In this document: positions 1 through 12,336 of the stretch, piece by piece
Layout of the letters: each line of letters begins with the position of its first letter
Numbering within the stretch: position 1 is the first letter of the stretch
Source: Haplosporangium gracile
Taxonomy: Eukaryota; Mortierellomycota; Mortierellomycetes; Mortierellales; Mortierellaceae
Direction: 5' to 3'
Assembly: GCA_015499985.1 (NCBI GenBank)
Contig: JAAAUF010000319.1
Span: 1 to 40,022, forward strand
Length of the DNA: 40,022 nt
Position numbers and translations under genes: made by a program
Notes under the pieces: model-generated
Database searches by the model: none
What the model saw: the letters and a program-made list of their open reading frames with translations, nothing else
Told to the model about the DNA's origin: nothing

Positions 1-1331
1 AAAAAAAAAAAAAAAAAAAAGGGATATCATGTTTCTATCGCAGCGATTAAAAAAAGAGAGGTTTAGATAATATTCCTTTACAAGAACACCACCCTCCATA
101 TTCTCAATCCCTTCATTTATTGCCTTTTCCAGAGCGAGCAAAAGAAATGGGACAGAAGAGCGGCAAGGAAAATGAGAAAAGAGACCGGTAAGGGAAGGGG
201 GCAACACACAAAAAGAAACAAGCCATCAGCCTCGCCGTCAATATTAAGTCCAAGGATTGCTAATGCCGACACCGGTTTTGCTTACAAGAAAGCAAGAGGT
301 AAAGACGGGAGAAAATCAGGGTCGACCGTACACACACACACACACACTATACATGGCCCGGTAAAGAACTATGTAAGGGGGGTACGGAACGCTTCTTACG
401 GGACCCCAATGGAAATAGGCCAAAAGCTTGGCACTTTTGTGTAATGAACCCTTTTCTCCTTTTCTTCTTCTCACGTGTCCCACTTTCTTGTTTGACGCCC
501 TTTCTCTGAAGAACAAAAACAACGAGTAGCATAGTGTTGACATGAAACGCTTGACTTTCCTTTTAGTTAGTGGTACTTGCTTGCGGGCATCGGGAGAGGT
601 GTGGTTTCGTTTGACGAGTGACATCGATCTGTTGTGAAGTCACTGCACCCATCGTTCGCTTGTAAGTGTGTTGAAGGAGATGAGTAGTCGGGAGTAGGGC
701 GACATTGATACAAGTAGGACTAACATCGAAGCGAGATATGTGTTTGGTACGCTTGAGGCGCGAACGAGGGCTGGCCGAGGATGGGATGGGTATGGTGTAG
801 ATTGTGTGTGGTGGCGGAGAAGGGTCAAAGAGATAAAAGATAAAAATTGACGTTCAAAAAAATCATTTTGCGTGTACGTGATACAACCAAAATAACATCA
901 ACCGCGTTTAAGGAAGCTTGCTTCCTGTCTTCCTTCCTTTTTAGGAACAGTCTTAAAAAAGGAAATCAGGAAGTCACCCATGTCAGCCTCCTCAGACCTA
1001 CACACTCCTCCACCCTTCTTCGCCCCTTCGCTTCCAATAATCATCTCTTACCTCATATCCACCCTTCTTCACTCCCAAGTAAAGCTACATAATGTCAAAC
1101 AAAAGGCCGCTCAGGTATAGATGCACATCTTAAGCGCATATTCATTCTCAAGCAGGCATTCATCAACAGCATTCAGCATCCAACATCCGAGCATCCAAGC
1201 ATTCGAGCATCCGTTGTTCAAGTTGTCTCATCATCTCACTTTCTTCTTCTTATTATTAAACAACACTTGGGGTATTCCGCTATAGCAGCATAGCGCCTGA
1301 TAAAGAAACTCCTGTCACGCCGAGTAAACGC
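1..1331. other. Intergenic, low-complexity, no gene seen
   Basis: No convincing coding region was found here on either strand. Open frames are short and have no recognisable motifs. The stretch starts with a 20-bp A-run at the window edge. It contains a short CA microsatellite near 331-347 and a degenerate repeated 'CATC(C)..AGCATT' motif at about 1150-1215. The last few hundred bases are probably the promoter and 5' leader of the gene starting at 1332, which is inference from position only. Confidence 0.6.
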
Positions 1332-2395
1332 ATGGGAAAGGTAGGAACACAGTTTGTTATAGTTCAGCGGGTCAATGTTGTTGTATTGGTCGCATTTCCT
1401 AACATGCTAATCTTCAACGCGGTATAGCCTCAAGGGTGCGGTGTCCTCGATTTCAGCAAGCCTGATGTACAATCCCCAGAAGAAACAAACCAAGTGAGTG
1501 AAATATCGGTCGTCGGTGTGGATACGATGTTTTATTATCCAGACACATTTCCAATTGTCTCTAAAGGCTTCGTATTAATTTGCTCCGCATAGGATACTCC
1601 CAGACAAATCGCCGATGCTCTTCTTTCGTTGAGTAAAGCTCATTCTCCTCTGAAGAGATCGAGTGCCTCCTGGATCCCCATGGAGTACAAACCAGCACAA
1701 GTCTCCGCGAAGACGACAGCCAGCTCTCCTCTGAAGGCATCGACTTCCTCCTGGATCTCTATGGAGCTCAATGCTGCAAAAGATACCACAAAAACGCTAA
1801 CAGGTCCAGGTATCTCGATACGTGGCTTCGTTCATACCTCGCATAAGACGTTTAATTCGCCAGCACCTAAGAGCGTAAGTGTTTGATCCCGTCCTTCGCT
1901 TTTGGGCCAGGTCAATATGTGCTTTTGATGGACAACTAAAATGTTATGTATATTCAGAAGAGACGCGTAGTGCTTGAGCAACCGGAAGTAGGCGAACAGT
2001 GCCAATCGTCAGTGGTCGAGGTAGGGGAACCATGTACATGATTTTTTTCACTGCTAAGATACATATGGCCGCCAAAGAAATATATACTTACGTTCATGTC
2101 ACTTCAGGATTCACCTACACTAGAAGACTGCACAACCGGGCAAAATAGGTCCCAGGACAATGAGCCGATAAACGACGTCACCGAAGTGACAAGATTAAGG
2201 GAGTCTGAGAGTGCAACTGAGTTCAACGAGTGCGAGAAAAGACTGTTACAGTTATTAACCTCGATGGATGATGAGGCACGCGCCATAAAAAGAAGAAAGT
2301 GCACTCTTCAGTACTTTCAGAGTACTTTAGCAGGCCTTGAGCGCACTCTTCTTGGCGTGAAAGGTTTGAACACGGTCCAAAGTCCCAGTGAATAA
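1332..2395 (+). CDS. Five-exon gene of unknown function, 235 aa, helical C-terminus
   Basis: Five exons join cleanly: 1332-1340, 1428-1493, 1593-1874, 1958-2020 and 2108-2395. Each intron has a GT donor and an AG acceptor, and all four are phase 0. The first exon encodes only three residues (Met-Gly-Lys). Residues about 26-115 hold an internal duplication: two similar Ser/Lys-rich units, each carrying 'SPLK..S.SWI.ME'. The last roughly 55 residues are rich in Glu, Lys and Arg, with leucines spaced as in an amphipathic helix ('RLLQLLTSMDDEARAIKRRK'). I do not recognise the family. A small nuclear or structural coiled-coil protein is possible but unproven. Consistent phase over five exons is the main support for a real gene. 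Confidence 0.6.
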
Positions 2396-2507
2396 ATAGA
2401 TAGCAATGTCAAACCAGTTGCTTCCTTCAAACGCACTGTCAGTGGAATGTGTCCTGTCAAACGAATTGCGCTAACTCCCTGACTCCTGATTAGGAAATAT
2501 ATATATT

Positions 2508-2999
2508 TTGAAAGGGACTGTTTTATCGGTCCTCTTTTCCCTCATTGTCCTCCACCCCGCACAGTGGACTGGGCACTTCCACGAGCACAAGGGTGCGGAG
2601 CGAGTTCTCAAGATCTGGGACGGCAAGCTGCAAGGCGGCAAGAGGGAGGAGGATTTCGTTAATAATGCCTTTGATGTCATCGTCAACCGGACTTTGAAGC
2701 ACCTTAAAAACAAAAAGGTCAGCAAAGACTGGCGGCTACCACACACGGAAGTAAATGGGCAGGCTTTTTGCTCGACAACTTTTGCTTTCTTCCTCGGTAC
2801 GCCGATTGGAGGGTCTCCTAGAGGAACGTATTTCTGATCAGGAACTCTCACGCGAGGCACGCAAGCGTCGCAAGTCTCGAAAGCCTGCGTCTGTTCGAGG
2901 ATGCATCGCGGCGATGCTGATGTTCATGTCGTCACAAAAGGTCATCACCTTCCAGTCCATCATGGGGCTTTTTTCTCCATTGCACAGGATGCCCAAAGA
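2508..2999 (+). pseudogene. DUF6589-like mobile-gene fragment
   Basis: Two adjacent plus-strand frames look coding. The first (2508-2720) includes 'ERVLKIWDGKLQGGKREEDF' and 'NNAFDVIVNRTLKHLKNKK'. The second (about 2760-2995) includes 'EARKRRKSRKPASV' followed by 'MLMFMSSQKVITFQSIMGLF'. The last motif resembles the 'RSQ..FQ..MGLFL' block of fungal DUF6589 proteins, a repeated and probably transposon-related family; this match is from memory. The frames could be joined by an intron around 2721-2760 or by a frameshift. Similarity stops near 3000, where a Sel1-repeat pseudogene begins on the other strand, so the fragment lacks its large C-terminal part. Family assignment is tentative. Confidence 0.35.
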
Positions 3000-3005
3000 G
3001 AGTAC

Positions 3006-3791
3006 TCAAGATCCTCTCTGGGCTCGGGCTTTCAATCTCCTACAGCCATGTCCAGAACGTGTTGCGATCATGATATACATAATGCCGATGTTGGTTTGCG
3101 CAGCTGCAGCTCCTTGTCTGGCAGCCCTGAGGAACCACCTCATGGCCCGCGAATAATCTTGTGGAGATCCCATACCGTTTCGATGCATGTTGTCGACTGA
3201 TATCTGAGCCGATAAGTTGTCCTGACGGGCAGACTTGTAGAACCATTCTATTGCCGTGCTAAAGACTTGAGCAACGCCTTCTCCGTTAAGATACAAGAGT
3301 CCGAGACTGTACTGGGCATTAGCGTGTCCCTGCGCTGCTGCCCTCTGATACCATTCCACAGCGGCCTTAAAGTTGTGGACCACGCCGTGCCCTTGGTGAT
3401 GCATCGCCCCAATGTTGTACTGCGCCTCTGCACTCCCGTGCTCTTCTGCTGCTTTGGTGAACCATCACATCGCTCTGAAAAAGCCCTGAGAAGCACCGCC
3501 CTCGCCGTGATAGTAGAATTCTTCCAGGTCAAGTATCACTAAAAGGCTTCCCTGTCCTGCATTGGTGCGTGCCATACTCAAAGCCTCGCTCTGTAGTTGA
3601 GTATCGTGGATCGCAGTAGTGGTGGCCCTTGGTGGTGGTGCTTGTTGAGGTTGGGTGCTGGGGGTATTGGTGGTAGTGGTGGTGTCGGAGATGGCAACGG
3701 TTGGGTTCGCGATGGGGGCGTGGTTGACCATTGTGAATTCTGTCAGACCAAACTCTGGATCACGGGAGATTCGCAGAGTGTCCTGCTGCAT
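3006..3791 (-). pseudogene. Broken Sel1-repeat gene (copy 1)
   Basis: Read on the minus strand, this is the second exon of a Sel1-repeat gene related to the intact copy at 32708-34516. It begins with a counterpart of the 'LDPFRIAAVPG' strand ('DTLRISRDPE'), then a Thr/Pro/Gln-rich linker and four to five Sel1 units such as 'AVEWYQRAAAQGHANAQYSL'. An in-frame TGA at 3467-3465 falls between 'RAM' and 'WFTKAAEE', where a sense codon is expected, and the frame stays open on both sides. After 'NIGIMYIM' the Sel1 pattern is lost, and the frame ends at 3006 next to a DUF6589-like fragment. No counterpart of exon 1 is visible up to about 4100. I infer a 5'- and 3'-truncated, non-functional copy. Confidence 0.7.
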
Positions 3792-3829
3792 TGCGCTTAT
3801 TTCCTATCAAGAGAGAAGATCTGATGGCT

Positions 3830-4976
3830 GTTGTGGTGGTGAGAAGTGGGACTCGAATGTACTTCAAAGATGAAAGCGAGGTGTGGATGAGGGACAAAGA
3901 GATGAAAGAAGAAACCCAATGGGAGCGACGCTCTCTCCTTCCCTCTCAACCAATGCCCAAACGTTTTACTTGAAAGAAATTCATCTAAAAAAAAAAAAAT
4001 TCAGGCCCAGCATTCACAGCACAGACCATCTGGTGGTCCGAGATCAAAAAAAAAAAATCAGCGTTCACGGTTAACCGGCATGAGAGGGTGTAACCAACTA
4101 CTCCATCTTTTGCCGTCTTGCCTGATTTAAATGGACCTACATAAAAGACTTTCCACAGAGACCATTCACAACAAGTTTCTGCTTACACTCACTCTTTTTT
4201 TCTTTCTTTCCGTGAGAACTCGCCGCCAACAAATTGCTTGTCCCCTCTCCCTCAATTATGACGAGCATTACTACTAAAATAAAACAATAGCCTCACCCAC
4301 CCCTGCAAAAAAAAATTGGATTGGGCGCAAGAACAACGACGCTGTCTTTTTCGTGTTGTTTCAAGAGCGAAAACGTGGAAACAGAAAGGATATTTCCAGT
4401 CTATCATTCACCAGCACCGTGTTACAGGCCGATGGGACCATGCATGCCACATTTACTAAAATAAAAATCCGAACTGCTTGCGCGCCGCTAACTTCGTAGT
4501 CACGCAACAAAAGGAAATAGCTGCCTTTTTTTTTTTTTTTTCTGAACCGAAATAAAAGAACCGTTGTTGGTCATTTTACTTCTCATCATTTTCTATCTCC
4601 CCTTCTCCTTCTCCAATATCAACATAAGGATAAAGGGGGGAGGACCCTCGCACTCCACCATTATATTTTCACACATCTTTTCAACCAGTAACATCCATCC
4701 CTTCCTCCCAACAGCCACCCCCTCACCATGCTTCACTCTCACCTCTCATCAATCCTCTCATTGTCTCGTCGACGAACAATAACGCCTGGAGAGGTAAAAG
4801 AGAAAAAAATAAAAAAAAGAATCCTTGCCGCTGAATGCGAAAAGTAAAAAAGAAATGGGAAGATATTCTGGCTCGTGCCCAACTGACATTAAAACTCCTT
4901 CGAACAAAAACGAACACAACGCAGAGCAACGGGAAAGAGAAAGAGATGTCAAAATTAGACCCTGACTCTATTATTA
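3830..4976. other. Intergenic, no gene seen
   Basis: This gap lies between the Sel1 pseudogene and the 3' end of the PIP5-kinase gene. It is A/T-rich with several homopolymer runs, for example T-runs near 4530 and A-runs near 3990, 4046 and 4810. Open frames are short, compositionally biased and without motifs. No tRNA-like cloverleaf, intron-bearing gene or recognisable repeat was found. Confidence 0.5.
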
Positions 4977-7900
4977 TTATTCGGAATGCGGATGGCTGCG
5001 ATTTTGACTACTCTGCTGCAAGGTCGCCATCACATCATGGTTGACCTTGATCGCATGGATCATGAAACTCAAAAACCGCGACGCGTACTCTCTCGGATTC
5101 ACCGCCGATATCGCATGCTATTATTCATGAGGTAGGAGCAAACAAATGGTTAGATACTTGTAATAAAAGAAACAGACATTAAAAACAACGGCCTGTGACC
5201 GTCAAGACGATGGTATACCTTGTCTTGGCTAAGACTCTTCCAGGCGTGCTCAATCTTTTTGACATAGTTGTAGGGCGTCAGGATGTCAATGATTCCGAGG
5301 TAGTAAAGATCCTCGCCCTGTTCGTTCTGCTCGTTGGTCGACAAGAGACCACCATCGTCGGCGTAAAAAATAAAGTGCCGTCTCTCCGCGAACGAACCCG
5401 ATGGGAGGGCCGATGGTCCCAGCGCCTGTGGGTCCGACACCTTAACCGCCATCCTCAATGCATTCACTTTGCTCTCCCGCTTGTCCTTTTTCGTCGTCTC
5501 CCTTGCCATTGGTTTCGATGTATCCGGCTGTTGAATGCGAGATGACAAAATATGCCACGAGGTTAGCACAAAATCATTTGTACCAAGAATATAATACAAA
5601 GCAAGCGTCCGCAACTAATAACCAGACAAGAAAACAAAAGAGGACGTACGTGGAAGACTTTGAGGGTATTATCGCGGATGTTGTCCTTGTTTCCTCGCTC
5701 AATGTCATGGATGCCGATCAACAGACTATAGTCCATGATGTTGAGTCGTGACAACAGTTCAACGTCCCGCTTGATCTGCTCCACAAACAAGTGTCGTCTC
5801 TCAGGTCCCAGCTCCAGCTTCCTATGCCTATTGACCCAGTTGAGATCCTTTTGTGTTGCACGAGGATTATTGGCAAGTTCCTCGTCGCCGATGGCACGTC
5901 CCAGTGTTGAGCCCTTCAAGTCGTATGTTTCGTGAATATCCCTGTTGGGTGGGAATACATTGCCCATGACCACGAAGTGAATCTTGCGTTGGTGAGGCAA
6001 TTTGACACGATGAAGACCAAAGAAACGGCATAGAAGGGTATGAGGGTTCTGCTTGACATGCTATTGGGGTCGAAGGCGACATAAAGGAAATAGGGTAAAC
6101 GACTACTCAAATGTTCACGCGAGCAGCACACTAACGAACGAACAAACAAATAAACAAAGGGCAGATAAAGAAAACAGAGAGCAAAAGTAGAAAGACTCAC
6201 TTACGTTGAAGTAGTCTTTGAGAATCTTTCTCATAAACTTGTGCTCGGCGTGGTGAATGGTCTTGATGATGAACCGATAATCCTGAGAAAAGTAAAAAAA
6301 ACAACCACTCTTGCCAGGCGACCCCAGTTGCGAGAGAATGTACTTGCTCGTCAACGAGACCTAGGTTGTAGTTGTGCCCATCCAAAACGATAAATGCGTT
6401 AGCGTCAAGTGTTTAGTTGTGTGCGACTCTAACAACCTCACCATCCTTCCCTCCCGTCGCCACGTACAACCACCCACGAGTTGTATCATTCCAGGCCCTC
6501 CTTCTTCTCCAGCAGCGCCGATAAAAATACCAGTCAGGGCTAAATAGACGGCCCATGCAGTTAGCCATGTTTAGAGTGTTATTTGTTGGCGGGAGGTGGG
6601 CTCAGACGGTAACACACGCAAGCAGGCACCGGAGGGAAAAAAAAGCCCCTGGGAATGTATGCTCCATATTCTCTTTTTTTCCCTTTCCCCCACCCCTTGC
6701 TTTCTTGGTTTTCCTTTCCCCTTTCTGCTTTTTATCCCTGGTGCTTAACTTACCAAGTAATCTGACGCATCAATGTGAAAGTCCTCTCGGAGATGACGAA
6801 AGACCCAAGGCGCATAGTCCTTAAACTTGAAATCGTACTTTGACGATGGCGTCAACTCGTTACCGGTACTAAATGCAATCAAAAAAAGATGTAGATGTCA
6901 GAACAACTTGGGGAGCCACAGACCCACACCCAAAACGAAACGCAACAAGAAAAGAGAATTGATCCTCTTCATACATGTCAAAGGCCAGCTTATGAGCAGC
7001 AGTAAAGTCTTCGTCCACCAACATCCGTTGCGGTTTTGCGTTGCAGCGCGAGACCTACGTGGGAACAACATCAGACGATCACAAAGAGATAGGACTTGGT
7101 TAGTGTTTGGTTTATCCAGCCCATCTCTATGCATGCCCATAACTCATCCACAGATGGCTATCGGCGTCATCCTCCTTCCGATGAATAATAAGAAAAACAA
7201 ACACTTACGCTGACTCGAATGCCCGTCAACATGTTGTACATGAGAACATAGTTGTCATGGCCTTCTCTGATACGAGTACCGATCAAGACCCGGTCGTCGT
7301 CGTCATCCTTTTTCCACATGGACATGCGCCGACTGCTGCTTTTCTTCAATGCCTCCATACGCTGCCGGGCCTCCTCAAGCTCATCCATCTCCATCTCATC
7401 GTCTGATCGGCGGAAGGAGGTCGATCCAAGATCAGCAGAGTATGTGTTGCGTCGAAGGATCTGTTGATGGCGAGCCCGACTGGAGGACTCTCCTTGTGGT
7501 AAGTCAGATTGCTGCTGTGATCGTACAGCCGATTCGGTCAAGAGCTGTGATCCAGGACGGATTCGGCGCACCTCCATAGTAGATGCACGAGCAGGAGGGC
7601 CAAAGGGGGTGTCAAGAGATTTGGGAGGGACTATGGGGCCAATATCTCTTAAGCTTTGAGGGACCATGGGAATCGATTGTAGTTGCTGTGGTTGCCCCTC
7701 TTGCATCTGATCCTGTCCTTGGGGTTGTGATTGCACCTGCTGTTGTGTTTGTTGTTGTTGCTGCTGCTGTAGCAGGAGGTCATTTTGGACAACCGCCACT
7801 GCAGGTGGCTGTTGTTGGTATACGATTGACTGTTGTTGCTCTTGCTTCGACTCCTGAGGCTCCTGCTGAAGTTGTTGTGGTTGCTGCTGGTTTTGGGACA

Positions 7901-9113
7901 AGGATAGCTGCTCTTTTTCAATAGAGGCAAATGAACGCGGAACAGATGGAGAGGTCGGTAGACTCGGCACGGTATGTTCAGATGATACGATCAGAGGGTG
8001 AGGATGGGGAGACTCCACGCCGGGAGGGGCGTAATGGTAGGAGTGGTAGGAGACGATGGAGGGCGTATCGACGGACTGGGCTGGGCATGAAGAGGGAGGA
8101 GGGGGAGTACTGGTGACAGCGCTGTTATTGTCCTTCATGTTGACGTTGACATTGCCATTGACATCGACGGTGACGGAGACAGTAACAGCGACGGGCACGA
8201 GAGGAGCAAAGGGGGTGGGGGTGGCAGCAGTAGCAGTAGCAGTAGGATGACGCTCGGCAAGAGAATCTGCAGGAGGCACTCCTGTTAATGCTTGGACAGG
8301 AGTTGCCAACGTGTTGTAATAGTCTGTGCCATTAGTTGATGTAGGAGGGAGAACGGCGCCTTGTCTTTGCTGCTGCTGCTGCTGTTGTTGTTGTTGTTGC
8401 TGCTGTTGTTGTTGGTCTGGGGCAGGAAGGGATCCTAACGATGCTGGCGACTGTTGTGCTCCTAGTCCTGTTGCTGCCGGTGCGGGTACCTTTTTATCTG
8501 TTGTCGATGACGACGATAAAGAAGTGGCGGCGATCGTCATAGGCTGGGTTTCGGACGCGCTGCAGGGAGTCAGCGACGAGGACGACGAAGGTTCAAAAGA
8601 GGGCGTCAAGGCGCGCACAGGGGAAGACGAGGATGGTAAAGGAGGAAGAGGAGGGGAGGCCTGGCACAGTTGGAGGGGTGGGTCTAACTGAAAAGGAACC
8701 AGGTCGGAATAGATTCCATTGGTTCCATTGGGTTGGACTTGGGGTAATGGGGACAATGGCACAGGATCGTCAGTGTCGTCTTTGTTGTCTTCGTTGTTGA
8801 TGTTTATATCAAGTGCAGGTGGCTGTGGAGGGGAAGGAGGGGGCGAGGAAGGGTGTTGACGCGAGTGGGGGTGAGAGGGGAGAGGAGGCAGTGGTGAATG
8901 AAACTTTGGTGAGGAAGGAGAAGTGGAAGGGATCTTTGACACTGAAGGGGAAGTAGCTGGTCTGGGAGTGGTTTGGGTGCCTTCGGAGACCTTTTGGACG
9001 GTGGCGTTGACGGTGTGGGGGTAGGCGAAGGGGAAGACATAGACGCCGTTGCCTTGGGGGACCAAGTCGGGGAGCCCCTTAGTAGTTGTGGTTGCGTCCT
9101 CCTGAGGCGTCAT
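4977..9113 (-). CDS. MSS4: Phosphatidylinositol-4-phosphate 5-kinase (Mss4-type), 1038 aa
   Basis: This enzyme makes PI(4,5)P2 from PI4P at the plasma membrane and controls actin, cell-wall signalling and endocytosis (family knowledge). Seven exons join in phase: 9113-7209, 7054-6975, 6868-6754, 6360-6205, 6060-5650, 5527-5219 and 5117-4977. Residues 1 to about 600 are a low-complexity Pro/Ser/Thr/Gln region with a poly-Gln run at about 232-249. The kinase core then follows: '[19 protein letters not shown]', the nucleotide loop '[20 protein letters not shown]' with the catalytic Lys, '[10 protein letters not shown]', '[13 protein letters not shown]', and the metal-binding '[13 protein letters not shown]' leading into the activation loop with 'KKIEH'. 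The core looks complete and intact. The start at 9113 is the only in-frame ATG before low-complexity upstream DNA. Upstream (9114 onward) is a long gene-free purine-rich region. Confidence 0.93.
6361..6753 (-). other. Large intron 3 of the PIP5-kinase gene
   Basis: This 393-bp stretch separates exon 3 (ending '..DASDYL') from exon 4 (starting '[12 protein letters not shown]'). It begins with the donor GTAAGT and ends with an AACCTAG acceptor on the minus strand. It is about three times longer than the other introns in this gene (122-154 bp) and includes a pyrimidine-rich part on the plus strand near 6670-6730. No coding or RNA feature was recognised inside it. Confidence 0.8.
8365..8415 (-). 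repeat. CAG/CAA trinucleotide tract (poly-Gln)
   Basis: A run of mixed CAG and CAA codons on the minus strand encodes about 17 consecutive glutamines in the N-terminal disordered part of the PIP5-kinase. On the plus strand it reads as GCTGCTGTTGTT repeats. Mixed codons make it less prone to slippage than a pure repeat, but its length is likely to vary between strains (inference). Confidence 0.9.
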
Positions 9114-12100
9114 TGGTGAGGGTGGAAGGAATAGAGGTAAGAGTAGCGGGGACTACTCTGATGGCTGTTGTTGTTGAATTCAGTCGAGTTAGTCTGTTGG
9201 TTTTGAGTGAGTGAGGGTGAGTGAGAGTGAGTGAATGAGAGGAAAGTGAAGTGACGAGAAGGGAGGTTGAATTGTGTGAGTTGCGAGTGAGAGAAGGGGT
9301 GGATGGTGTGTAGAATGGGTGGTGCAGTGGTGGTGATAATGGCAAGAAAGGAAAAAGAGTGTGAATGGGTAAAGAGAGAAGAAAAAGAGGGTGTGGAGAG
9401 GCGGTAAAGAAGACAAGAAAAAAAAATTAAAAAAGAAAAGTCGACCAATGGGTCAGAGGGATAAGACAGAATGGGGAAGAAAAAAAGAGAGAAGGAAAGA
9501 AAGAAGGAAAGAAAGAAAGAAGGAAGAGATGCGATGGAAGACGGGATTTGGGTGCACACAAAATCACTCGCTCACGCTACTCACACCTCTATTTGCCCAC
9601 ACGACATAACATGAAGTAAAGCGCATCCTCTACCAAAAAAAGAGCGAAGCAAAACAATGACACCAAAATGGAACGGCGGGAAGTAATCGAAAGAAAGAAG
9701 GCAGGCTGTTGTTGATATGGTCGTGGTTGCGAATCTTTCTTCTCCCTTTCCTTCTTTCTTTCTTTCTTCATCATGTTCTTTTATTCCTGGCGGGATGCAA
9801 GGTGTATTCTTTTCTTCTATGCTATTCAATAGCATAGACTATATAAGAAAAGAGAGAGAAAGATGGGCCATGCTAAGAGGAGAGAGCTGATCTTCGGAGA
9901 CAGAGAGATCGAAAGGAATAGAGAAGGGAGAAGAGAGAAGGAGAAAAGGGGGAGTAGGGTGATCGGCTGGATCAAAAAGAAGAGAATAAAATGCTCTTGG
10001 GGCTATAGATTACGAGCTATGACTACCGATAGGCTTTAATGATGATGATGATCGACCACTAGCAACGACATGACAAGATGCTGACTGACTAACTGACAAG
10101 CAGACGCAAACACAACTGACAGGAAGGAGAGACAGAAAGAGTTAGAGGGGTGGCCAACTGTTGCAACGGCATGAACAAAGACATTGTGCAAAGGACAACA
10201 TAGGGGTTGCCTTTACCGAACAACTGACCCCTCGGTCAAACATCATCTCTTTCTCCAGGGGTGAACAAAAATAAAACCCGAATAAAGAAAAAAAAAAAAA
10301 AAGACTCCGATCCACACGCGTTTGTTGTTTGTTTGCTTTTCGTTTGATTGTTCCTTGTGCCAACACAAAAGCAAACAAAAAACGAGGAGATGCATCATCA
10401 TAATCATTGCTTTGCTTGCTTCCTTGCTTGTGCTCTTTATTGTCACTGACTGTCTCCCTTGAACTCTTACACAGCCATCTCCTGCTTAATGCTAATTCTT
10501 TGTAGGGGAGAGTTATCAAAAGGCAGATTATGGACCAGCCGACCATGCTTTTTTGACAGTATGTAAACAAACCAAGCTTATTCTCTTCAAATAACAAGTG
10601 ACTCTCAGACAACAAATACATTAAGGCGGAGGTCAAGTGAAGGCTGAGCCTGTCTGTCGAATGGCAAGTGGAGAATCGGTGTAGGTGCATGTAGACACCA
10701 TGATATCTGCTCATGTAAAGCGCCTTTATGTTTGTGCTGTCCATACTTTTGGCTAATACCGGAATGCATCTATCCAAACACGCAATGGTCCCTAATCAAA
10801 TTTGGTGGCAAACAAGAAGATAAAAAAAATTGTGCATCTGCGGTGACCTTTTTTTTTTGTTCATACGGTGAAAACTAGAATCAAAACAATATCAACTCGC
10901 GCTCTCACCTTTCCCCTTCTTATTTTTCTCCTATCTCTCCCTCGTAGCTAGTGTCAGTTGGATCAGGCATACCACCGCACCGGCTCTCAACAGAAAAGAA
11001 GCTGTTAGAAGAAAGGACAAGGAGAATACAAAAAAAAAAAAAGGAGATATCCGAATCCACACTGATTGACATCTTCTATACTTCTTTCTAATCCTTCCGG
11101 ACTCTATGAGAGCAGATTGCTTTGACGAAAGAGGATAGACACTCTTCTATAGACGTGGTCAGCCTTTAGCTTTTTTTATTTTACTGCTTCCTCGCTCGGT
11201 CAGTCAAGAGAGCTGCGTCAAGGCATTATTCAGCAAGAATTTTATTAGCGGGATCCCGTACCCGTGATTCATTCTACTTAGGGATTCAGGATATGTCAAT
11301 GGTAGATGTATGAAATATAAGAACATTCTTGAGAAGTGAATTTTCGAAGAGAAATTACGCGACTGGAAAAACCCCAATTACCTTGTTCATGGTTTCAGAG
11401 TCCGGGGAAATTAGTTTCAAATTGCCGGTTTATACCAGTGGGCTTTTAGATGCTTCTTGGGGGTCATTACTTGGACCTAAAAGACCTTTTTCTGATTTTG
11501 TGTACACCTTGCCACATGGACATGGATGACAACAAGAGAAGCTAAAAACACCGCCACTGAACCACACTGTGCGTGACGCATCACCTTTTTTTTTCTTGTG
11601 AGCGCAAGTCCTCTGACCTTAATGAAAAATCGACTCATGCTAAGCATGGAACAACTAAAACATGTCAGCAGCCCTCCCTCTGCACAACTGAGGCTGAATG
11701 ACTGGGAAAGAAAGACTCGAGGGGAGAAAAACCAACGAGTACCAAAAGGGCGATTTGAATCTGTCCAATTGCTCAGCTTTAGCTCACAATTGCCTCGGCT
11801 CTACCACAGCCCTTCTTTTTTATCTTTTTTTGTGCTGTGAGATGACATCGAGGGAGCGAGTCATTGAAAAAAGCCTAAAGAAGAGCAAGAGAAATGAAAT
11901 GGCAGCTGCGGGAGGGGCAGCCAATTCTCTTGGCAAAGACTCTGTCCACCTTAATCATCGTCATTAAGAGACAATTGCCTCGTTGCCTTCCCCATTTTTC
12001 CAACGAGAAAGACGCGATTTTCTTGGCAATCAATGCGCCACATTTCTCTCCTTTCTTTTTCCCTTCTATTTCTGAACGTCCTTTTCTTTTTTTCTTTCGG

Positions 12101-12336
12101 GATTGTTTACCCGATTGAACAATTTCATTATTTTTAGCGTCACAAAACTTGTCCATGTGGATTGATCGAGATGAATAAAAAGAGAAACAAACTCATTCAC
12201 CCCCTCAACCAACAAACCCTTTTCCTCTTTTGTGTTTCTCTCTCTCTCTTTCTCTTTATCTATCTCTTTATCTTTCCTTTCAACCTCAACAACCTCAACT
12301 TCAACAACCTCCACCAACAACAGCGAACAACAGGAC
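9114..12336. other. 3.2-kb gene-free divergent intergenic region
   Basis: This region separates the PIP5-kinase start (9113, -) from the start of the low-complexity protein (12337, +). From 9180 to about 9960 the plus strand is extremely purine-rich, with GAGT- and GAAAG/GAAGG-type microsatellite tracts (9477-9530). A short ATG repeat lies at 10037-10050. The 211-codon open frame at 10142-10777 (-) has no domain-like pattern and contains homopolymer-encoded Phe runs, so I do not call it. Long T and A runs occur at 10287, 10850 and 11029. The region probably contains both promoters and long untranslated leaders. Confidence 0.55.
9477..9530. repeat. GAAA/GAAG purine microsatellite
   Basis: The plus strand carries an interrupted array of AAAGA, GAAAGAAG and GGAAAG units. 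It lies about 370-420 bp upstream of the PIP5-kinase start codon. On the coding strand of that gene it is a CTTT/CTTC tract of the kind often seen in fungal promoters or leaders. No function is shown by the sequence alone. Confidence 0.8.

Noticed and set aside
8326..8691. Plus-strand frame with a poly-Cys run
   Set aside because: It is the antisense of the CAG/CAA poly-Gln tract of the PIP5-kinase.
10142..10777. 211-codon open frame on the minus strand
   Set aside because: No domain-like pattern, Phe runs encoded by homopolymers, no splice-consistent neighbours; it looks like a chance open frame in A/T-rich intergenic DNA.
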